NCBI GenBank assembly: GCA_000499405.2
Contig: HG738139.1
Coordinates: 9,696,616 to 9,760,615, forward strand
DNA from: Onchocerca volvulus
Taxonomy: Eukaryota > Nematoda > Chromadorea > Rhabditida > Onchocercidae
Direction of reading: 5' to 3'
Length of the DNA: 64,000 nt
The position numbers and the translations under genes were made by a program. The notes under the pieces were generated by a model that made no database searches, was not told the origin of the DNA, and saw only the letters and a program-made list of their open reading frames with translations. Positions 39,660 through 53,900 of the stretch are shown here, piece by piece (within the stretch, counting starts at the first letter, position 1; each line of letters starts with the position of its first letter).

Positions 39660-41932
39660 TTATTTTAGGCAAAGTCTGAAAAAGGCTTGTTCACATTAGG
39701 CAATTTCTTGACGTCTATTTTACTTCAAATCACGGAATTTTCGCGCAGGCCTATTTGGTATTCATAATATTATGAATGTAGAAAACACAGAAATGTATAA
39801 ATGTAGAATGAGGTATATTCGTAATTAAGAATAAAATTTTGCAAATCTTTTTACAATACTGCTGCTTAGTTTCCTTCTATGCATTTTTCCCAATAAAACC
39901 ATAATGAGTCATATTCTCGGATATTTCCATCCAATTTTGAAATGCGAAATTTCTGGACTAACTTTTACATTTGTGAAAAGAAAAAGAAATTTCCATTCAA
40001 ATTCTTAAAAATACCGAAGCAATGACAAATTTTCATCTCTTTTACTTCTTCCTCATCCTTTTGTTTTTATTTCTGTTTCATTTTGCGAACGATTAATCAT
40101 TCATATCAGATAAATTCAGACTAAAATAGATGACATAGGGATGATTCACAGTCGGTATCGAATCACTCGTTCATTGACAACAGATGATGATCGATTGATG
40201 TGGTGATTGCATCAATCGAGTCTTTTTAATACGATCCAAATTTACTCATACAGACTAGCAAGATTTTCAAAATTTCATCAAAAACACTTCTCTATAATGC
40301 TTTTATGATAGCTATCATAAGACTCGAAACTACGGTGAAAACAAGAAATGAAAATATTTGATGACTTGTGATATATGATTGAACTTGGGAGAACTAGCAG
40401 AAATCTTTTGATGTTACCGAAAATAAATCATGCCTGAAATTTTTGTAAAATTGGTCAGATCAACTTTTTAGGCATTATATATCTACTAAAGGTTTAGTAA
40501 TTTTCGACTAAAAATCGTAATATTTCAGATTTCTCTGATTTTTGGCATAGAGACCTCATTACAGTAATAAATTATGTTTGCAAAGTTTCAAAATAGCTCT
40601 GTTCTAGCAAATTCTCACTTTGTTCCTTTTCTTTGGCCAATTTTTTAAATTTAAAATCGAATATTGGCCTTTTGTGGTTGCTAACTCAACCCATCCATCT
40701 ACTTGGCATTGTAACATTCAGACTAATATTTCTAAAATATTCTGTCTAGCTAGAGACTGCTATTGCTGTCTCATAGAGAAGTCAACATTGTCACCTCTCT
40801 CCCCTCCCACGCGTTTAATTAAAAAAAAAAAAAACTTGTCTATAATATTTTAAGCATCGTTTTGTACTGTAATCATAAGCAGCAGAAGCAGCATCAGCAC
40901 TCGCTGATATGTTTATAAAAGTTGTCACTGTCTCCTGATCGTTGGTTTACCATCAAATCAGGTTCATTTTTCTCGACAACTTCCTCTTGATGATTCAGTT
41001 AATACAAAATCTTCGAGGTTAATATTCCTTTACAATTTTCCACTCAACTTAATAAATTATTTTAAATTTTAAATTCAATATATGTCTGATTTTAAATTTC
41101 CAATTAGAGTAATAGGAGATGGATGAATCATCATCGTTCTTCGAATTCGGATTCAAATAATTGAAAAGTAAACATCGCATCCTATACTTTTCACGGATTT
41201 CTTATTGCATTATCTTTGCCAGACATTTCGGATAAATTAATAAAAAAAGAAAAAAAAAGAAGTTGATTATCTTTACTTATCATAAAGCTTCCCATTCTTT
41301 AATGCTCTAACAAATTAATTCTTTCTCCACGATTTTGGAAAAATTTTTTTCTTTTCAATAACAAGTTCTTTTTAATTAAAGCAAGTATTTCATCCATATT
41401 AAATTTAAAAAAAAAAAAAAATGAAAATCATTCGGTAAGCCAACAATATATTCAATTATTATTATCTTTTTTTTCTATATTTCATCAAATCTTAAATTTT
41501 TTCATTAAACTAATTTCTAAACTTATCGATTTGGTTCTCAACAATACAGCATGTACCTTCAAGCTTATTTTAATACTTCGGTTCTTCATTTTTCAAGTTC
41601 AGTGTTTGTAATGTTTTAGGGAACTTTTTTTGAATTCTTTTAATAAGCAGAAAATGTCACATTTCCGCCTATGTTTCAAGCTTTTGAAGCAATCTTAAAT
41701 TTTAAATCTTTTAAAAATTTAATAGAAAGTTTAGAGAAGTTCAAGTGAGAATTGAAATAAAGTGAAAAGTTTAGGCAGGAAGAGCGGAAATGTCATTCTT
41801 TACTAAGTTGACATTTTTCTGAGACATGCAGGCAGTAAGTCTTAGCCGCATGACACAGCCACTCTTGCAGAAAACAAACTATAATATATTGCTAGATTTT
41901 TGAACGAAATAAAAATCGGCGCAAATTTGCAG
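39660..41932. other. Junction between the two coding blocks
   Basis: The left part holds the 3' UTR-like sequence and poly(A) signals of the upstream block. Coding-like fragments occur at 40,962-41,017 (frame reads VHFSRQLPLDDSVNTKSS, phase 0 in and phase 2 out) and at 41,108-41,126 (completes RVIGDG, then TGA). Together they could form an alternative C-terminus after the exon ending at 39,385. The rest is AT-rich without further exons. If the two coding blocks are one gene, this is an intron with an alternative poly(A) site; if two, it holds the promoter or leader-acceptor region of the DLC-family gene. Confidence 0.4.
39830..39897 (+). terminator. Poly(A) signals of the upstream coding block
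   Basis: AATAAA occurs at 39,830-39,835, 171 bases after the TAA at 39,657, and again at 39,892-39,897. Given how often A-rich hexamers arise in this DNA, either could be chance, but the spacing suits a short nematode 3' UTR. Confidence 0.4.
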
Positions 41933-44900
41933 AATTCTTCCGACGTTTTACGTCATCCACGTCTAATGGTAATGGTACCCATGGCCTGGCTGCTCAAACC
42001 ACGTGCATCCCAAAAAATTCTTCACAAGGTTCTATGAACGGTAGCATATATGACAATGTGCCTCATGCAATTAAGCAAACTGCAGCACTGCAAGCATCGC
42101 TATTAGGAAATGCCAATGCAGCAGCTGCAGTTGCTACCAATCATACTGCTAATGCTTCACATGAATTATCCCGAAAAGATAGCAATGGTTTGTTAATTTA
42201 AAATTTGAATCGAATTATTTTCTTAATTGCGATAAAATTTAAGCTTATTCTACGGTTACTTCTTGCAAAGTTGGTGTGTACAAAAACTTGAAATTTTATT
42301 GTCTTATGCTTTGGCTTTGTTGATTTGAGGAAATCGATTTCCAAAAATAAGTAAATAAGTTATTATGGATAGAGAAAATTAAATTATGATGACAAAAATG
42401 CCATATTCAACTAGCGGTTTTCCGAGTGTCGTTATCTGTAACCATAGATCTTTTAGAATTGTTTATTTACTAAACCTTCTCTCATATTTTTAATCTTAAA
42501 TTGGAATATTAATAAAATTTAAAGTGTTTCACTCATCGAAATTTCAAATTATTCACTTCTCCTTGTGACACTCAAACGTTTATTTTTATTGAAAGTTTAA
42601 AGTATTAAATTTATTCAGTAATTTAATTCACAACAGATTCAACACCATCATCGACCAAATTGAATCACGATGCCATCTTATCCTCAAAAAGCCCAAAAAC
42701 TATCGACAATTCAGTGTCACCAAATGGTAGTACTGTATCTCAGCGTGATATTAGTACCAGCTCTGGCTTGGCTGATAGCGAAAGTTCCCCGATAACGCCA
42801 ACTGCGATCAGTTTGGATCAGAACGTTAGATATAGGAAGCAAGAGCCAAATGTTAACAATAACAGGTCTCAGATGGATCAGGTAACTAATGAATCAATAA
42901 CTGATTGATCAGGTAATGACTCAGGCGCTGTATCTGTTAAAAATTAATTAATCAAATGAATAAATAAGAATTTTTATAGATAGTGATAGATTCATCGTTT
43001 GAAGTGGATACGGATGACAGGAAAGTTCGTTCACCACCACCACCTTCTCCTCGTTTGAGCACCGAAAAGCAAACCTTATCGATGGTACTAGCATCTGATT
43101 TGTTCGCTTTTAGTACTGGACGTGTTCCGGGACGAGCGGAAAGTTGTGAAGAGTTAGATGTCAATTTTACTGAACAGGTCCGATTAATAGTAATTAAGAC
43201 TTTTTTTTTTAAAATAAGATTTCGATGATTATTAAGTTTTCTGAAATGTTGTGTGTTTGAAGAGAATTATTAGAAATTATCGAAAAGAATTATATTTTCA
43301 TTGTGATGTTATCTATTTTGTTTTGAAAAATTAGACTTCTGAAATTAAATTCTATATTTTTATTTTCAGACGAGCGATGAGTTATATGCTCAAAAAAAGC
43401 AAAAAGTTGGTAAGTATTTCAGTGTAATTAAATTTTTTGAAAAATTTATCGAATCAATACCATTTCTCGAAAGATACTAAACTTGTCATTGTGTAATTAA
43501 CCGTGGTATTTTATGCATTTTTACCAATAGTTCTTCTACTTTTTTAAAAAATTTGTATCAAAAGAAACTAAATTACTCTGTCTGTCCTCTTTTAATTCAA
43601 TAATGAAATCAAATTTTAAAATTTCAGTGTGTTTTTTTTTTTTTTTTTTTTTTTAAATTTGCCGAATAATGAGTAGTCAAATTAAGAGGTGTGAAAAAAG
43701 TGAATTAACTTTTGATCTTATGGCATTTTTGCTAGTTGTGAAGATTCCGCAAAACTTCTAATTAATTTTTTCATGCATCATTGTGTTGGGATAATCTTTG
43801 TTCTTTCTTTTTTCCAGTTTTCGAGTTCTAGCATTTTTCCTGTTTCGTTTTCCTTCAAATTTCATTTTCCACTAATTAATTTTAGATTTTTTACACTCTA
43901 CTATTTTTATTCTATTTGTAATTAATTTCCGGTAAATGAACAACGATAACACACATATGCTTGCTCATTTCTGTCCAAAAGCATAATTTCAGGAAAAATT
44001 TAGGAATCGTTCTGTATTTTATCGGAATGTCGGATGGATGTAAACGATTGATTTCATTTCCATCTGTGTACCATCGGTGCAATTTAGGGCAAAATTTTTT
44101 TGTACAAAATATTGGAATTGGAATACATAAAATGGAACTTCTAGTAAATAAAAGTTTAATTGGAAGCAGATGCTTCCTTTCTCTCTCTCTCTCTTTCCGT
44201 ACCATTATCTCTCAATTATAAGTTGATTTTTTATTCTTTCGGCAAACTCTTCAACCAAGCTACATTTGTTTCTTGCAAATGCTATCATCCAAAACAGCTG
44301 CTGTGCTACCGTCGTTGGCATTCCTTCAAATTTAGCTTCATTCTTCTCAAAAACCAGTCTGTCTCAATTTTAACCTAAAATGGGGAACTTGACTTGAACT
44401 TGAGCAATTCCAGGTTAAGATTTGTAATATCCGCGGGAAATTCAGGTGTAGATGCTTATCAGATAAGATTATCTGGGATAGCCTGCACTTCCCAAATTTA
44501 TGCATCACCTTATTTTTGCTCCAGTATTATTTTTCCGCTTTATAAAACTTTACAAGTTTGCATAGAATTCATAGTTTCCCTAACTTCTCGAGAATCGGTT
44601 GAAGAGAGAAACAAATAAAAAGTTATTTCATAAATTTAGAACAATACGAGAATGTTACTGTAGAATTACAGAATGAATGTCTTTCAGCTTTTAATTTTGA
44701 AAACTCGCTTAGCAAGAATGAAAATTGTCCACTCTATTCTTTCATTTTTAAATTTTACTGTTGAGGAAATTTATTCGGAAGATACTATGATTTTGATAAG
44801 ATTATTTGTAATAGAACAAAAATGAAAAAGCTAAAAAATTGGCTGAATAAAAAGTAGAAGGCCGGAAAATGACCACAACTCAACCCGATTTCCTGAATCA

Positions 44901-47900
44901 TCTTTCCTGAATCACCTGAACCATTCCGATTTCCTGAAGATATTTTTCTTATTTTTTTAATAAATAAAATATGAAGGATTTGTGATGAGATTTTCGACTA
45001 TCTAGTACTATTTTACTGCGTAAAAAAATGATTCACAATGCAAATATTTAAAATTTTAAGATTTTTTTTTTTCCTTTTAATAAACACGCTTACATTTAAC
45101 AGATACAATTTCATATAACGCCATTCCACTTTTAACTTAAAAATTGAAGTTTATTGTAGATCTCTGTTGTAGGAATTTATCTATTAAATTAAATGATTTT
45201 TTCAAAAATAATCATCAATTTTATAATTCTTTTATAAATTTGATGGAAGTCTTTATCCCTATTTACAGATAATAAAGATGACATAAGTGATGTGCAATTG
45301 GTAGTGTTTTTTATCGAGAAATAATGTAAATGAAAATTACGATTTCAAATTTCTATTTAGGAAAATTCATTAAAATTAATCTCTTCTATGGTATGAAAAT
45401 GTTTTACATCTGATGGACAGTAGAAAATTTTATACCACATGCCAATATTTTTTTAACTTTTTCATTTATTTTATTCATTAACATTATCAAAATACCCCAA
45501 TCATTCAACTCAACCGATTTTCACTGATAGTGTCACTTCCTATCAATCATTATCAGTCCCTGCGGAAATTCAAGATTTTGACATTCCGTTTAATCCTTTC
45601 CGTTTAATCCATGCGTCGTCAATGTGGGTTTTGATGAATTTGATATTTCCTGATAATAATGTCTTTTTAGCTTGTTTTAGATTTATATAACATCTCTTCC
45701 ACCTTACAATTATTATTGCTCTTAAATTACAATGAGGTATCCAGGAGTTAAATTTTACATGAAAATTATTAATTATATTTAATTTTAAATAGTTTTACAA
45801 AAAACGATAAATCTTTCATTTTTAGACTACAATAATGAATTATTCTGAGCAGTATTTGATCATGTTGTATTTTTAAATGAAATTGAAAGTTAATTTCTAA
45901 TTTTCGTATTATTTTTCTTTATGTATCTCCGAATGTTACCATATATTTTACATCAGATGGTTGAATTAAAATTTTCAAGCAGCGTTTGATCATCATTTTA
46001 CACAAATTTCTCCGCAATATCCATCTCTCAGGTAACAACGAGTTTTGCAAGTGCGACATTTACTCAGATATTTGCTGTGCATGTTTGATACGTCTCAGTA
46101 AATCTTTTCAACACATTTCTTCCTTTATCAAACTATATGTGTGATACGAGTAGTTGAATTCATGTTTCACTTGATTTCCTCTTTGTGAACCAACTCTTTC
46201 AGTTCTATTTCAATCTTTGAAATGCCACTTTTCTGGTTGTTCGATTCCTTTCAGCCATCATTCTTCTTCCTTCATTTCAACATTTTAACCATTCCAGGAA
46301 TATTAAGTTATTAGTTTCTTTAATATTTATAAAATTATTCTCATTTTTTCCTATCAGTAATAAATTCCACATTTTTGACTTACTTGAGTTTGATTTAATT
46401 AATTGGTTTTTTCAGTTGAATTCTTCGAATTACCTATTATTGAAATATATTAATTTTATATTCTTATCATAAATTTCAATGGAAATAATGCCGTATGCTT
46501 GTTGAAAATGTTTTGACGTATTTTTTTCTGATAATCGACACAGACAACTTCATCATTAGGAAAAGCTAAAAGTCTTAGAAAAACTGCTGCGGAATTGAAT
46601 ATTTTTTGTTGTTAAATACCAGAAATAATTTGAAATTCTAAGCAAGACTGTAACAAAAGTAAACATTTGATTTCTGAGCTTCGCTTTTCGGACATTTTTT
46701 AAAAATTTGTTAAAAATAGAATAATTCCATTATGCATTTCTCTGTGTTCTATTTGCTTTAGAATAAAAAGAAAAAGTAAAGATGTTTTTTGTTGGGATGC
46801 GAAATAATGACTAAGAAAGTTGTATTTTTATCTTTTCCAACAATTTTACTTTTTGATTTCTTGATATGATTGTCTCATCTTCTGTTTTGTTTTAAGTAAA
46901 TTGAAGCATATTATTAAAAAATCACTTATAATATCATTAAGATGTCGATGATTCTTGTCAAGTTGATTTTCTGATTTTGTCTTCATCTTAATTCATCTCG
47001 CTTTTTTGAGACTGATGGAAAGGTAGTGGAAGGTATTTGCGAACTTGAAATTTTAAAATCTTTATCATCATAAAATTATTCCTAATTTTAAGATTATTTC
47101 AAATCACCTCTCAAATTCATTAAATGTTCTGCAAATTCCCAAGAAATGCTTTTTTTCTTCAATATAATATTTCGATTTTACTTAATTTTTACGCTTCAGA
47201 ATATTCATATAACAGGAGTCTGCATTCATGATCTGTCTGTTGAATAAAGGAGTTTTCTGATGTCAGTTGAGAATCCGTTGTTCTAGAAAATTTTGAGGAA
47301 ACCATTATCAGTTTGTTAATAATATTTATATCCATGCTCAAGTTTGAAATAATTTTCAGAAGAAGAAGCAATTGAATGTGTTCGTTGGTTGCGTGATGCT
47401 GGCTTTCCGCAATATGCTCGACTTTATGAAGGTATAAATACATTCTTCATATTGAAAATAAATAAGTTTAATTTTTTTCTTAAAAAATCGGAGAAATTAA
47501 ATTATGAAAAATTGAAAAGTTCTTGAGACAGAATTTCGTCCGTTTAATTCCATTTGTACGAAATAGAAAGTTGCGGAATATATAGAATTGCAGCAGAATA
47601 AGCATTTTAAATTTGATAGTTAAATTTTTCAAGAAATTAAAAAAATTGCAAATTGCAGAACATCGCTTTCCAATAGATATTCGTTCGGTACAACGAGATC
47701 ACGAATTTTTGGACGATGATTCGTTGCGAGCACTGTTCCGCCGTCTCAATGCGCTTAATCGATGTGCTATTATGAAAGTTGAAAACGTGGTACTTAGGAA
47801 ACATGTAATGTTTCTAATTTTCTTATTGGATTTGTTAGGTTTCCTGGAAAAGGCTGCATGATTAATGACACTTCCTGGTAGATCCAGGTCCCAGTAAAAT

Positions 47901-50900
47901 CTCATCGATTGATAGTTTTGAGATTATCAAGTTGTTTTGAAGATTGAACTATGGTTTTCATAGTTTTATAAAATATTTTTATTGTACAAAGAACTATTGT
48001 TTAATTATAAGTAGCATACAAAACTGAATTGAAAATTTGAATTGCAATAATCAATAAATGAATTATTCATAACAGAAGAGAAGCTATAAATGAAAGTTCA
48101 AAACTGTTCGTTTTAGACATGCACTCATTATTTCAGCCTGAACGATTTGATATTAATCCACTGGAAACAGATATTGATGACGATATGACAATCAGCAATT
48201 ATGATGATGACGATGATCAGGTTGATATTAAAGTTGAAAAAGTTTCTGAAGTACTCAAAACGATTGACAATCATTACAATGACTCTGTTTTTGTTTTTGT
48301 TTTTTGTCAAATTTTCAATGATCATCGATCGAACTTCTTCATTTATTCATTTATGTGCTTTCTGTTATTATACAGTAAGTATTGACTTTTTTTAGATGAA
48401 TGTTTGTTTTTTGTTCACAACCTTCTGTTATTTCTCTGTCCTTATGTTTATATTCGAGAATTAATGACGTATGTAATTAGAAGAAGGAAGCAAGCTCACT
48501 AATCACATAACATACTGCTTACAAAGTTCGTATAATTCAAAGTTTGTGAATCGATCATTTTTAGGTAGCTATTTCAAATAAATGGAAGTATCAACGTAAT
48601 TCCCAAACTTGGTCTAGAATTGTGCGAGATGATGACACTGCTGGTAAACATCATGAATCTATATTTCAAAATTCCAAATATATTCATACATATACATATG
48701 TTCACTTTGATTCTAAATCATATTAAAGGCTCATTTCACAGAGAATCGTTCGTTGTGAATATTCCTAACTTAGAGATTTCTTTCGATCATTTTAATCAAT
48801 TGCGACAGCAAGTAATTAAGCAGAAAATCAATGACATTAGTGAAAAAGTAGAAAAAAAAAAATCGTGAAGTAATTAAACGTAAACACAGGTGATAGTGCT
48901 TGGTCATCGCACAAGGAAGAAGTTTCCGGAGCTGAGCTTGACGATGCGTTACAGATGTCATTCGGTCATAGACAGAATCCTAGAAGACAACCGGATGGCG
49001 CTCCACGTTTTAACGATGATATATACAACAGCAGAAATCAGCGTGATATTACTGCTAATCTGGTTATTGCTCGAAATAATCGGAAAAATTGGTAAGAATT
49101 TGAGAATGAAATTCATTTTTAAATACAGAATCTTTTTGAACTAAGAAATATTTCTTCGAAATATTTCAAAGATTATTTGTCTTCTGTATCGTTTTCAGGT
49201 TTCTGAATTTTTGCTTTTGAATGCGACGTTATTTCAATTTCTTTACCTTCCAGTCCGAATGATTCGATCCGTTTGTTATCTTTCAGAATACGAAGTTTCT
49301 TCTATCTTTTAAATATTTATCTTCTCTTCTTTAGTTTTGCAATCGATTCATCATCACCACCATCAACAGCAGTACCGGCAGTAAATTTGCAACGATCGCA
49401 AAGTGAAAGATTGAAGGAACGCGCACGAGCATTAATGAAACGTATGAATATACGATCATCCAGCAGGTCTTGCTTCTTTTCCACTTTTTTCTAATTTAAA
49501 CAACTGCAAATATAATTTAATTTTCATTGGAACAAATTATTCCATTATTTATCCGAATTATTTTATGATTTTTTGGATTGAAATTATTCATTGATATTTC
49601 ATTTCCAAACAATTTGCTAAATCAAAAAATCCATACGTTTCATTGCAACGTATTTTCCATATAAATTATGCATTTTCATCTTTTTTATAAAATTCTTAAG
49701 GTGTTTCTATGATATAAAAAATTAAATTCATTTTAGTCTTTTCGAATTCATTTAATCCGATAAAGCTGTTGTAGTAGATATTTCCAAATCGATGACTTAT
49801 AAACAATAATACAATTTTTTTTTTCCAGTTTTACTCTTATTACGTCTATTCTAATAGGAGTTTCCGTTAAATCATAATTTGTGGGACTTCTCGGGAGCTT
49901 TGAGAGAAATATATTGAATCTTGGAAATTCATCAGTGATCTATTAAGATCTATTCAGTGATCTATCCAGTGATCTATCCAGAATTATTGCCACTTATAGC
50001 ACATTTTGATCTCCTGCTGTATCTTTGCATAACACGATTTCTTTAAATAATTATGTCACATTCAAAAAACTTACGGCTCCTTATTTTTTAAAAAATTATT
50101 ACTTTTGATGAAATCGTGCAAATTTTCGCTTTTAAACTCTTACTATAATTTAACAAGAACATCAACTCAGTTTTTTTTCTTTAGTCATATCATTAAAGGT
50201 GCCTCATTATCATCATTAATAATTATGTTGTAATTCGAAGTTATTGCAACCATAATTTTAATAATAAATATATAAATAATGGTGATAGCAATAATGATTT
50301 CGAATGGATAATTCATTTTAATCTATTCAGTTCCACAATTATATTAATTCCTATTTAAGACGTCGTCGACAGCGTAATTCCTCCGTAGCTGATTCAGCAT
50401 TTTCCTCGACAGCTGGAATTCCGCATTCGTCGCCATCATCAACCACGACATCATCATCATTATCGAAAGCAATTTCAACTACGGGAGGTAGAGATTTAGT
50501 AATCGGTGATCCGGTACTTGTTTCGCATTTTTCGGCCAGTCCACGGACCATGCGTATGTTCCCTGATGGTTTATCCAATATTTTATCATCACAAGCTGTC
50601 ACTCCACAAATGTTGAATGAATTTCGTCGCGACAGTACTGCTACAACAACGGATGATCATACATCCGATGGAGGTATCCATATATTTTGCTCAAATTTCA
50701 AATGAATTTAAATTTAATTTAAAAAGCCATGCATATTTTGAAGTACAATTATGAGACTTGAAAAACAATATAGCTTAATGAAGTGTGAGATAATGAAGTA
50801 ATTATGAAAGTAATTTGTTTTTTTCTAGTTTAGACTTTAACGAATCCTATCACTGATCTGATCATCGCTGATGATCATTTTGCTTTGTTATCTTCTTGTT

Positions 50901-53900
50901 ATTCGTTATTAGATACAAAATAATCTTCACTTTTTCATCAGATTTCTCAATATCAAAAATTACGAAATTTATGACGAATAATTCGATCACTGAATTAACA
51001 CAGAAATTAGAAAATTATAGATTTTAGCATGGCATGTTGGAATTGTTTAACTGAGTTCTACTTCAAAACTTCAAAAATTCAACTTGAAATTCTTTTCACA
51101 CATAAGAAACAGATCAAGATTTGTTGCGTCTATTTCATTTCTAATTTTTTTCTTTATATCAAATTCTAATATTGATTTATTATGCTAGCTTGAACAAATA
51201 TGAAACAATTTATCAGTTTTTTGCCAATATTTTGCCATCGATGGTAAGCTGTCAGGGCTTCTGAAATTGATTCTACCAGAATTTGTGGTTCCATCACAAA
51301 TTCTCATTTCTCACTTAATTGATTTATTCCTTCTAATGCAGTCTTACTACTGTATGATTGCGTATGTTGCAGTAACGTTTGCCGTATTACAACCTATGGG
51401 ACAAAAACAACAACAGATGATGTCTGATTCGCCACAATACAAGAATTCTTCTTCACCATCTTCCCGAATGCGGACACGTTTTTTAGGTGCCAGTAATCGA
51501 CGTATGGGTATGGTACTTGATTCTTCCGAATCATCTGCTCCTATCACCACTGGTCATTCATCACGTCATGAATCGATATGTCGCAACAAATCACGTGAGT
51601 TATCTTGCGATCCGGTATTGATACGTGGATTATCACGTCATGATCGCAACACACGAATATACGATCGAGTAGCGCAGGATTTATGCGCTGATAATACTGA
51701 ATATGCGAATCCAAGACATGGACCCGTTGATTTAGAAGCAACAACTTATTATGATAGATGTCCCGCAGTAAAGCATAATGAAAGAGCATCATCATCGCAA
51801 TATTGCTATGCCAATAATACAAATTTCTCTTCATTGATAAGGTTTTTATTCTGATTATTAAAATTTTAAGAATATTTCAATTTTTCTTTTTTCAAATATT
51901 ATCTCGGTCTTTGGATTTTCGTTTCTTTCTATCGAAGACACTACACAGCAAGAATACAATACCCGGGTATTAAAAGGTTTTAAGAATCTCTCGCAATGCT
52001 TGGTAATTGTGAAAATTGGGCAAATATTTATTTTTAGGACATCTTTTGAAAATTGCGGAAGTTCTTAAGTTTCCTTGTATGGGCAATGCAAATTGGAGTT
52101 CTTTTGAGAAGTGATGAAGATTGGTGTATTCCTGATCTGTATTTAAAAATTTTTTCTTCAATTGACGAATATATTTTTCCGAAAATATGCAAATTTTAGA
52201 AGCGATCTGCAATTTTCGGGTGAGAATGTTCTTTCTGACAGTTCATTGAACTATGATGTACTGAGAAGTCATCCTAGACAGAATATGGAGTATGATCGAG
52301 ATCGAGGTTTAGCATCTGAACAGTCTTATGCTCGTTCCAGGCTAGTCGTCAATGCTGATGGTTATTATGAACATATTCCTTCAGATGGTTGGTGATTTCC
52401 TGTGCTATCTGTTTATTGTTTACCATACAAATAATATATTAATTCATTTCACACGATTAAATCCTGGAAATTTTGATAAATTTAAATTCCTGAAATATTC
52501 TTTTCTAGTTATTCGTGATCTATCATAACAATATTGGCACTAGTCTAATCCATTCTAATAGCTTATTCATATTCTTAATAATTAAAGGTAGCAAATTGTA
52601 TATCAAGTCTTCATTTTCTTTTTTTTTTTTTAATTTTTAAGTTGAAAAATATCCAAAAAGAATCGATAATTTTGCATAATTTAGAGTCAATAACTGTTGC
52701 TCAAGTTGACTTTTGAACTATTTCAACTTCAACAATTAATTTTTTTCATAACGAAATTTGTTTATTAAATTATGAACGATGAAGATATTATAGATGTTCA
52801 TGATATCTCGCTTGATCTGGCAGCATTCTCGTCGAACCTTGATGATTCAGTGGTTGGAAGCGGTACCTCGGGAGCGACAGTATCCATTGCTGCATGTCAT
52901 CGTGCTGTATCACCAGAATCATCTTCCTCCAATACAAGCAACTCTAATCATCCCAATCGTTTAAAGGTTAAATGTCTTACCGTATTCGGAAAGAAATGGA
53001 AAAAATAACGATTTATTGATAATGGATTTTGGCGGTGATAGAGATGGGACATGCTTCATATCATTAATTTTCGATGAATGAGAGAATTTCAGATGAATTT
53101 CAGGATATTTATAGAATTTAATGTTTAAATTTTATCATGAAGTTGTAATTTCTCTCTCTTTACATATTTTCTGTTAAAATGGGGAAATTTGCGAAACTTT
53201 AATTTTTGATGATAAATTTCTTAAAATTTCTTCAATTTCACTATTCCATTCGTCTTTGCTTTGATTTTCAACAAAAAAAATAATGTTTTTCTATAAAATT
53301 TCTAACCCTAAATTGTCAATATTTCGAAAACATTTCAGACGGAAATTGATAGTCGAAGTGGAAAAAGGCTTGTTTGCGGCAGCATTTCTTCATCATTTAG
53401 TGCAGTTAGAGGTATGTCAACGCAAAGGTCACATTCCAGTTTGGAAAGTAGTGGAAATGACGATGAACTAATTACGCGACAACATAGGTCAGGTGTCGGT
53501 GAACGACGTGATTCTGGTGTTGGTTCAAGCCTTTCCAGGTCACCTAGGTTGGTTAATAATTTCATCTTTTTCTTATTTTTGGCAATATATTGTATCTAAT
53601 AGTTTAGTAAAAAGGCCCACAATTTAGAAAATAGATCTGAATTGGAATTTTTAACTTTTAAATTGTATCGTTCATAATGGATTAAATTATTAAAAAAAAA
53701 AAAAAAAAAAAAGAAAAGAGGAAGAAATTTCGTCGAAAAAGTAGAATTTATCGTAAGAGCGTGTATAATTTTAACGATGCGCACGACCCACAAAATCGCA
53801 AATGCTCAATTAGAAAAAAAAAAAAAGTTAAACATTCTCGGGATGATTTTAATATCTTCCGGGAATTCAGTGGACCAACGACGCAACGACAACGCAACTC

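Noticed and set aside
48221..48372. Extension of the acidic exon past the CAG|GTTGAT donor
   Set aside because: The shorter form joins directly to VAISNKW, matching the family; the extension has no counterpart and runs into low-complexity sequence.
51347..51834. Minus-strand open frames under the Ser-rich exon
   Set aside because: They are shadows of the plus-strand coding exon, whose phase and family motif are clear.
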